This document shows positions 58,680 to 64,000 of a stretch of 64,000 nucleotides of DNA, in pieces. Below the pieces are notes generated by a model, which was given only the letters and a program-made list of their open reading frames with translations, was not told the DNA's origin and ran no database searches. The position numbers and the translations under genes are program-made. The stretch covers positions 186,001 through 250,000 of the forward strand of contig NZ_MRZO01000004.1 of NCBI RefSeq assembly GCF_002732165.1, written 5' to 3'. This stretch comes from Staphylococcus xylosus. Its GTDB lineage: Bacteria; Bacillota; Bacilli; Staphylococcales; Staphylococcaceae. Position 1 is the first letter of the stretch. Each line of letters begins with the position of its first letter.

Positions 58680-59870
58680 ATGGCTAAAAAAATTGTAACT
58701 GACTTAGAATTAAAAGGTAAAACTGTACTTGTTCGTGCTGATTTTAACGTACCGATGAAAGATGGAGAAATTACTGATGATAACCGTATCGTCCAAGCTT
58801 TACCAACTATTAAATATATTATTGAACAAGGTGGTAAAATTGTATTATTCTCTCATTTAGGTAAAGTGAAAGAAGAAAGCGATAAAGCAGAATTAACTTT
58901 AAAACCAGTAGCTGATGCATTAACGGAAAAATTAGGTAAAACAGTTACTTTTGTACCTGAAACACGTGGGGAAACATTAGAACAATCTGTTAAAGAGCTT
59001 AATGAAGGTGACGTATTATTAGTCGAAAATACTCGTTTTGAAGATGTAGATGGTAAAAAAGAGTCTAAAAATGATCCTGAATTAGGTAAATATTGGGCTT
59101 CACTTGGCGATGTATTCGTAAATGATGCTTTTGGTACAGCACATCGTGAACATGCATCAAATGTAGGTATTGCAGCTAACTTAGAAACAGTCGCAGGATT
59201 CTTAATGGAAAAAGAAATAAAATATATTGGTGGCGTAGTTGAAAACCCTGATAAACCTGTAGTTGCAATTCTTGGTGGCGCAAAAGTTTCTGACAAGATC
59301 GGCGTTATTACAAACTTATTGAAAATTGCAGATAAAGTACTTATCGGTGGCGGTATGTCATATACATTCTTTAAAGCACAAGGTAAAGAAATTGGCTTAT
59401 CTTTATTAGAAAAAGATAAAGTTGACTTTGCTAAAGAATTATTAGACCGCGCTGGTGATCAAATCGTTTTACCGGTTGATTGTAAAATCGCTAAAGAATT
59501 TTCAAATGATGCAGAAATCACAGAGGTAACAGTAGATAATATCCCAGCTGATCAAGAAGCGATGGATGTTGGACCGAAAACAGTTGAATTATTCAAAGAA
59601 CATTTACAAGGTGCGCATACAGTAGTATGGAATGGACCGATGGGTGTATTTGAATTAAGTAACTTTGCTAAAGGTACGATTGGCGTTTGTGAAGCAATCG
59701 CTGAATTAAAAGACGCTAATACTATTATTGGTGGTGGCGATTCAGCAGCTGCAGCTATTTCGTTAGGTTATGCTGATGACTTTAGCCATATCTCAACTGG
59801 TGGCGGCGCATCATTAGAATATCTTGAAGGCAAAGAGCTACCTGGCGTAGTTGCAATTGCTAACAAATAA
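58680..59870 (+). CDS. pgk: Phosphoglycerate kinase
   Basis: Start at ATG 58680 ([20 protein letters not shown]) behind GAGGAGG. The 396-residue enzyme makes ATP from 1,3-bisphosphoglycerate. [11 protein letters not shown] (signature), HLGKVKEE, the [12 protein letters not shown] nucleotide loop and [11 protein letters not shown] are present. Third gene of the cggR operon. Confidence 0.98.
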   Translation: MAKKIVTDLELKGKTVLVRADFNVPMKDGEITDDNRIVQALPTIKYIIEQGGKIVLFSHLGKVKEESDKAELTLKPVADALTEKLGKTVTFVPETRGETLEQSVKELNEGDVLLVENTRFEDVDGKKESKNDPELGKYWASLGDVFVNDAFGTAHREHASNVGIAANLETVAGFLMEKEIKYIGGVVENPDKPVVAILGGAKVSDKIGVITNLLKIADKVLIGGGMSYTFFKAQGKEIGLSLLEKDKVDFAKELLDRAGDQIVLPVDCKIAKEFSNDAEITEVTVDNIPADQEAMDVGPKTVELFKEHLQGAHTVVWNGPMGVFELSNFAKGTIGVCEAIAELKDANTIIGGGDSAAAAISLGYADDFSHISTGGGASLEYLEGKELPGVVAIANK

Positions 59871-59937
59871 TCGCACGACTAAAAACAGCAACCCATGATT
59901 ATAAAATAGGCAAAATTTAATCATAATTTACTAATAG

Positions 59938-60711
<774 letters not shown>

Positions 60712-60712
60712 T

Positions 60713-62230
60713 ATGGCGAAACAACCAACTGCATTAATTATTTTAGATGGTTTTGCAAACAGAGAGAGCGAGCACGGTAACGCTGTAAAACTAGCTAATA
60801 AACCTAATTTCGACCGTTATTATAGTAAGTATCCAACAACACAAATTGAAGCAAGTGGTTTAGATGTTGGACTGCCAGACGGTCAAATGGGTAATTCAGA
60901 AGTTGGGCATATGAATATTGGTGCTGGACGTATTGTTTATCAAAGTCTGACACGTATCAATAAATCAATTGAAGACGGAGATTTCTTTGAAAATGATGTA
61001 TTAAACAGTGCCGTACAACATGTTAAAGGTAATGATTCAGTACTACATGTTTTTGGTCTATTATCAGACGGAGGCGTACACAGTCATTACCAGCACCTTT
61101 TTGCTTTATTAGAATTAGCTAAAAAACAAGGCGTTGAAAAAGTGTATGTTCATGCATTTTTAGATGGACGTGACGTTGATCAAAAATCAGCATTAAAATA
61201 TATAGAAGAAACTGAAGCTAAATTTAATGAACTAGGCATTGGCCAATTTGCTTCTGTATCTGGACGTTATTACGCAATGGATCGTGATAAACGTTGGGAT
61301 AGAGAAGAAAGAGCATATAATGCTATTCGTAATTTTGGTGGAGAGACATTTGAATCAGCAAAAGCTGGCGTTGAAGCCAACTATGCTAAAGATTTAACAG
61401 ATGAATTCGTAGAACCGTTTATCATTGAAGATCAAAATGAAGGTGTCAATGATGGTGATGCTGTAATCTTCTATAACTTCCGCCCAGATAGAGCAGGACA
61501 ACTTTCTGAAGTGTTTACAGATAAAGCATTCGACGGGTTTAAAGTGGAACAAGTCAATGATTTATTTTATGCAACATTTACAAAATACAATGACAACGTA
61601 GATGCTGAAATTGTTTTTGAAAAAGTCGATTTAACTAATACAATCGGTGAAGTTGCACAAGATAATGGTTTGAAACAATTACGTATTGCTGAAACAGAAA
61701 AATTCCCACATGTAACTTATTTCATGAGTGGTGGTCGCAATGAAGAATTTGAAGGTGAACGTCGTCGTTTAATTGATTCACCTAAAGTTGCAACTTATGA
61801 CCTTAAACCAGAAATGAGTGCATATGAAGTAAAAGATGCTTTAATCGAAGAATTAAATAAAGGGGACCTAGATTTAATCTTATTAAACTTTGCAAACCCT
61901 GATATGGTTGGACATAGTGGTATGTTAGAACCGACGATTAAAGCTATTGAAGCCGTAGACGAATGTTTAGGTGAGGTTGTTGATAAAATAACTGAAATGG
62001 GTGGCCATGCAATTATCACCGCTGACCACGGTAATTCAGATATGGTATTAACTGACGATGATCAACCTATGACTACACATACAACTAATCCAGTTCCAGT
62101 AATTGTTACAAAAGATGGTGTGACGTTACGTGAAACAGGTCGTCTTGGTGATTTAGCACCAACATTATTAGATTTATTAAATGTAAATCAGCCAGAAGAC
62201 ATGACTGGCACATCATTAATAAATCACTAA
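60713..62230 (+). CDS. gpmI: 2,3-bisphosphoglycerate-independent phosphoglycerate mutase
   Basis: Start at ATG 60713 ([20 protein letters not shown]), one base after tpiA, using AGAAGGTG in the tpiA end. The 505-residue Mn-dependent alkaline-phosphatase-superfamily mutase converts 3- to 2-phosphoglycerate. The nucleophile is in [14 protein letters not shown], and metal ligands include [24 protein letters not shown] and ITADHGNSD. Confidence 0.98.
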   Translation: MAKQPTALIILDGFANRESEHGNAVKLANKPNFDRYYSKYPTTQIEASGLDVGLPDGQMGNSEVGHMNIGAGRIVYQSLTRINKSIEDGDFFENDVLNSAVQHVKGNDSVLHVFGLLSDGGVHSHYQHLFALLELAKKQGVEKVYVHAFLDGRDVDQKSALKYIEETEAKFNELGIGQFASVSGRYYAMDRDKRWDREERAYNAIRNFGGETFESAKAGVEANYAKDLTDEFVEPFIIEDQNEGVNDGDAVIFYNFRPDRAGQLSEVFTDKAFDGFKVEQVNDLFYATFTKYNDNVDAEIVFEKVDLTNTIGEVAQDNGLKQLRIAETEKFPHVTYFMSGGRNEEFEGERRRLIDSPKVATYDLKPEMSAYEVKDALIEELNKGDLDLILLNFANPDMVGHSGMLEPTIKAIEAVDECLGEVVDKITEMGGHAIITADHGNSDMVLTDDDQPMTTHTTNPVPVIVTKDGVTLRETGRLGDLAPTLLDLLNVNQPEDMTGTSLINH

Positions 62231-62260
62231 TGTAATGAATTGAAATTTAGAGTGAAAATT

Positions 62261-62314
62261 GATGCTATAAATTTAGTATATAAGGATTTTTTATTCTTAA
62301 AAATTTGTAGCATC
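62261..62314 (+). other. Long inverted repeat between gpmI and eno
   Basis: GATGCTATAAATTT (62261-62274) and AAATTTGTAGCATC (62301-62314) pair over 14 bases with one G-T pair, with an A/T-rich loop containing a T run. It could terminate the gpmI transcript weakly or cap its 3' end. Confidence 0.5.
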
Positions 62315-62343
62315 TATAAACAACACAAGAGAATTAAATTACT

Positions 62344-62371
62344 TTGTATTTATAGTATTTAAAGCTATAAT
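62344..62371 (+). promoter_or_regulatory. Probable eno promoter
   Basis: TTGTAT, a 16-base spacer and TATAAT lie 54 bases upstream of the eno start, suggesting independent eno transcription besides readthrough. Confidence 0.55.
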
Positions 62372-62424
62372 GAAGATGAAATTTAATATTTCTAAACTAC
62401 TTATTTATAAAGGAGATTATAAAC

Positions 62425-63729
62425 ATGCCAATTATTACAGATGTTTACGCTCGCGAAGTCCTAGACTCACGTGGTAACCCAACAGTTGAAGTAGAAGTAT
62501 TAACAGAGAGTGGCGCTTTTGGTCGCGCATTAGTTCCATCAGGTGCGTCTACTGGTGAACATGAAGCAGTAGAATTACGTGACGGTGATAAATCACGTTA
62601 CTTAGGTAAAGGTGTTACTAAAGCAGTTGACAATGTTAACGAAATTATCGCACCAGAACTTATCGAAGGTGAATTTTCAGTATTAGAACAAGTATCAATC
62701 GATAAAATGATGATTCAATTAGACGGTACTGAAAACAAAGGTAAATTAGGCGCTAACGCTATTCTTGGTGTTTCTATTGCAGTAGCACGTGCAGCAGCTG
62801 ATTTACTTGGACAACCACTTTACAAATATTTAGGTGGATTTAACGGTAAACAATTACCTGTACCAATGATGAACATCGTTAATGGTGGTTCTCACTCAGA
62901 TGCTCCTATCGCATTCCAAGAATTTATGGTATTACCTGTAGGTGCAGAAACATTTAAAGAATCATTACGTTGGGGAGCTGAAATCTTCCACAACTTAAAA
63001 TCAATCCTTAAAAACCGTGGTTTAGAAACAGCAGTAGGCGACGAAGGTGGCTTTGCACCTAAATTTGAAGGTACTGAAGATGCTGTTGAAACAATCTTAG
63101 AAGCGATTAAAGCAGTTGGTTTAGAGCCAGGTAAAGACGTATTCTTAGGCTTCGACTGTGCTTCTTCAGAATTCTTTGAAGATGGCGTTTATAACTACGC
63201 TAAATTCGAAGGTGAAAATGGTGCGAAACGTAATGCTGAAGAACAAGTTGACTACTTAGAAGAATTAGTTAACAAATATCCAATTATCACTATTGAAGAT
63301 GGTATGGATGAAAATGACTGGGACGGCTGGAAAGTATTAACAGATCGTATCGGTGACAAAGTACAATTAGTTGGTGACGATTTATTCGTTACAAACACAG
63401 TTAAATTATCTGAAGGTATCGAAAAAGGTATCGGTAACTCAATCTTAATCAAAGTTAACCAAATTGGTACATTAACAGAAACATTTGACGCTATTGAAAT
63501 GGCTCAAAAAGCTGGTTACACTGCAGTTGTATCTCACCGTTCAGGTGAAACAGAAGATACTACAATTTCTGATATCGCTGTTGCAACTAACGCTGGTCAA
63601 ATCAAAACTGGTTCATTATCAAGAACTGACCGTATTGCAAAATACAACCAATTATTACGTATTGAAGATGAATTATACGAAACAGGCAAGTTTGACGGAC
63701 TTAAATCTTTCTATAACTTATCTAAATAA
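62425..63729 (+). CDS. eno: Enolase
   Basis: The 434-residue enzyme converts 2-phosphoglycerate to phosphoenolpyruvate and is a component of the RNA degradosome-like complex in Firmicutes. [30 protein letters not shown], the Mg2+ ligand region in [25 protein letters not shown] and [10 protein letters not shown], and the enolase signature [14 protein letters not shown] are intact. AAAGGAGA precedes ATG 62425. Terminator at 63761. Confidence 0.98.
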   Translation: MPIITDVYAREVLDSRGNPTVEVEVLTESGAFGRALVPSGASTGEHEAVELRDGDKSRYLGKGVTKAVDNVNEIIAPELIEGEFSVLEQVSIDKMMIQLDGTENKGKLGANAILGVSIAVARAAADLLGQPLYKYLGGFNGKQLPVPMMNIVNGGSHSDAPIAFQEFMVLPVGAETFKESLRWGAEIFHNLKSILKNRGLETAVGDEGGFAPKFEGTEDAVETILEAIKAVGLEPGKDVFLGFDCASSEFFEDGVYNYAKFEGENGAKRNAEEQVDYLEELVNKYPIITIEDGMDENDWDGWKVLTDRIGDKVQLVGDDLFVTNTVKLSEGIEKGIGNSILIKVNQIGTLTETFDAIEMAQKAGYTAVVSHRSGETEDTTISDIAVATNAGQIKTGSLSRTDRIAKYNQLLRIEDELYETGKFDGLKSFYNLSK

Positions 63730-63760
63730 TATAGCTTTAAAATTTAAGAGTTCACGCGCT

Positions 63761-63793
63761 AACACGCAAGTCATTATGACTTGCGTGTTTTTT
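63761..63793 (+). terminator. Terminator of eno
   Basis: AACACGCAAGTCA and TGACTTGCGTGTT form a 13-bp perfect stem followed by TTTTT. Confidence 0.93.
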
Positions 63794-63794
63794 A

Positions 63795-64000
63795 AAGTCC
63801 TACTTGCTCAATTGAAAATTGAGCTTAGTAGGACTTATGCAATAGCGAGGCTATTGTAATCAGAGGAATGTTAATCTTGATTCAAATTGTAATTGTTAAA
63901 AGGGCAGTAGCTGACTGGATTGAAAATTAAAACACGCCTTCTCGTGTGTGGAGTCAATGCTTTTAAAGTACGAGCTTTAGTCCGGATAAAGCCTTTATCC
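63795..64000. other. Hairpin-rich region after eno
   Basis: Consecutive hairpins: AAGTCCTAC-TT-GCTCAATT / AATTGAGC-TTA-GTAGGACTT (63795-63836, strong), CAATAG / CTATTG (63840-63856), ACACG / CGTGT (63932-63947), and GGATAAA-GCC-TTTATCC at the window edge (63984-64000). No protein gene. It could encode a structured RNA or be stacked terminators; the region continues outside the window. Confidence 0.5.

Noticed and set aside
58853..59296. 147-codon minus-strand frame in pgk
   Set aside because: Shadow of a highly expressed gene with strong codon bias, which keeps opposite frames open.

Overview
The window is a contiguous piece of a Staphylococcus chromosome. The base composition is low in G+C, ribosome-binding sites are strong (GGAGG type), and the gene order nrdIEF - sstABCD - murB - pepT - tagO - fakB1 - comFA/comFC - hpf - secA - prfB - csbA - uvrBA - hprK-lgt - trxB - yvcJ-yvcK-whiA - clpP - cggR-gap-pgk-tpi-gpmI-eno matches what I remember of the corresponding Staphylococcus aureus region. 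Several differences from that arrangement as I remember it (two tandem POT peptide transporters, a Q/T/E-rich membrane protein, an Asn-Gly tail on HprK) suggest a coagulase-negative species. I cannot name the species from sequence alone. There is no prophage, insertion sequence, CRISPR array, rRNA operon or genomic island. This is mostly core genome.

Layout: 1-6.2 kb (mostly minus strand) carries a partial lipid kinase, two POT family di/tripeptide transporters and an EamA transporter-queF operon. 6.2-10.5 kb is a regulatory intergenic region with two NrdR boxes and one LexA-type box, followed by the class Ib ribonucleotide reductase nrdIEF. 10.7-14.8 kb is the Fur-controlled sstABCD iron-siderophore uptake operon. 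15-27 kb is a mixed block: PH-like protein, CHY zinc-finger protein with murB, GrpB-like protein, EMYY lipoprotein, BrxC-like protein, glycerate kinase, pepT, a split ThrE-type exporter, the GGDEF protein gdpS, wall teichoic acid tagO and yvyE. 27-35 kb carries fakB1-like degV, comFA-comFC, hpf, secA and prfB with its programmed frameshift. 35-43 kb has a LysM-CHAP wall hydrolase, an HD-domain protein with csbA, and SOS-type uvrBA. 43-51 kb has hprK-lgt-acyltransferase-TPR-trxB and yvcJ-yvcK-whiA. 51-56 kb has an SDR pseudogene, tRNA-Arg(CCG), CtsR-controlled clpP, an epimerase-like gene and several small poorly known genes. 56-64 kb is the glycolytic cggR-gap-pgk-tpiA-gpmI operon plus eno.

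Functional themes are: nutrient and metal acquisition under global regulators (CodY-like boxes before a peptide transporter, Fur before sst), dNTP supply (NrdR), DNA repair (LexA/UvrAB), envelope construction (MurB, TagO, Lgt, SecA, CHAP hydrolase), carbon catabolite control and lower glycolysis (HprK, CggR regulon), and protein quality control (ClpP under CtsR). The most interesting items for follow-up are the apparent ATA start codon of comFA, the LexA-type box in the queF/nrd intergenic region, the paired NrdR boxes three helical turns apart, the decayed SDR gene next to tRNA-Arg, a frameshifted secreted-peptide remnant, and a candidate UCCC-bearing small RNA between the TIGR01777 epimerase gene and its upstream neighbour.
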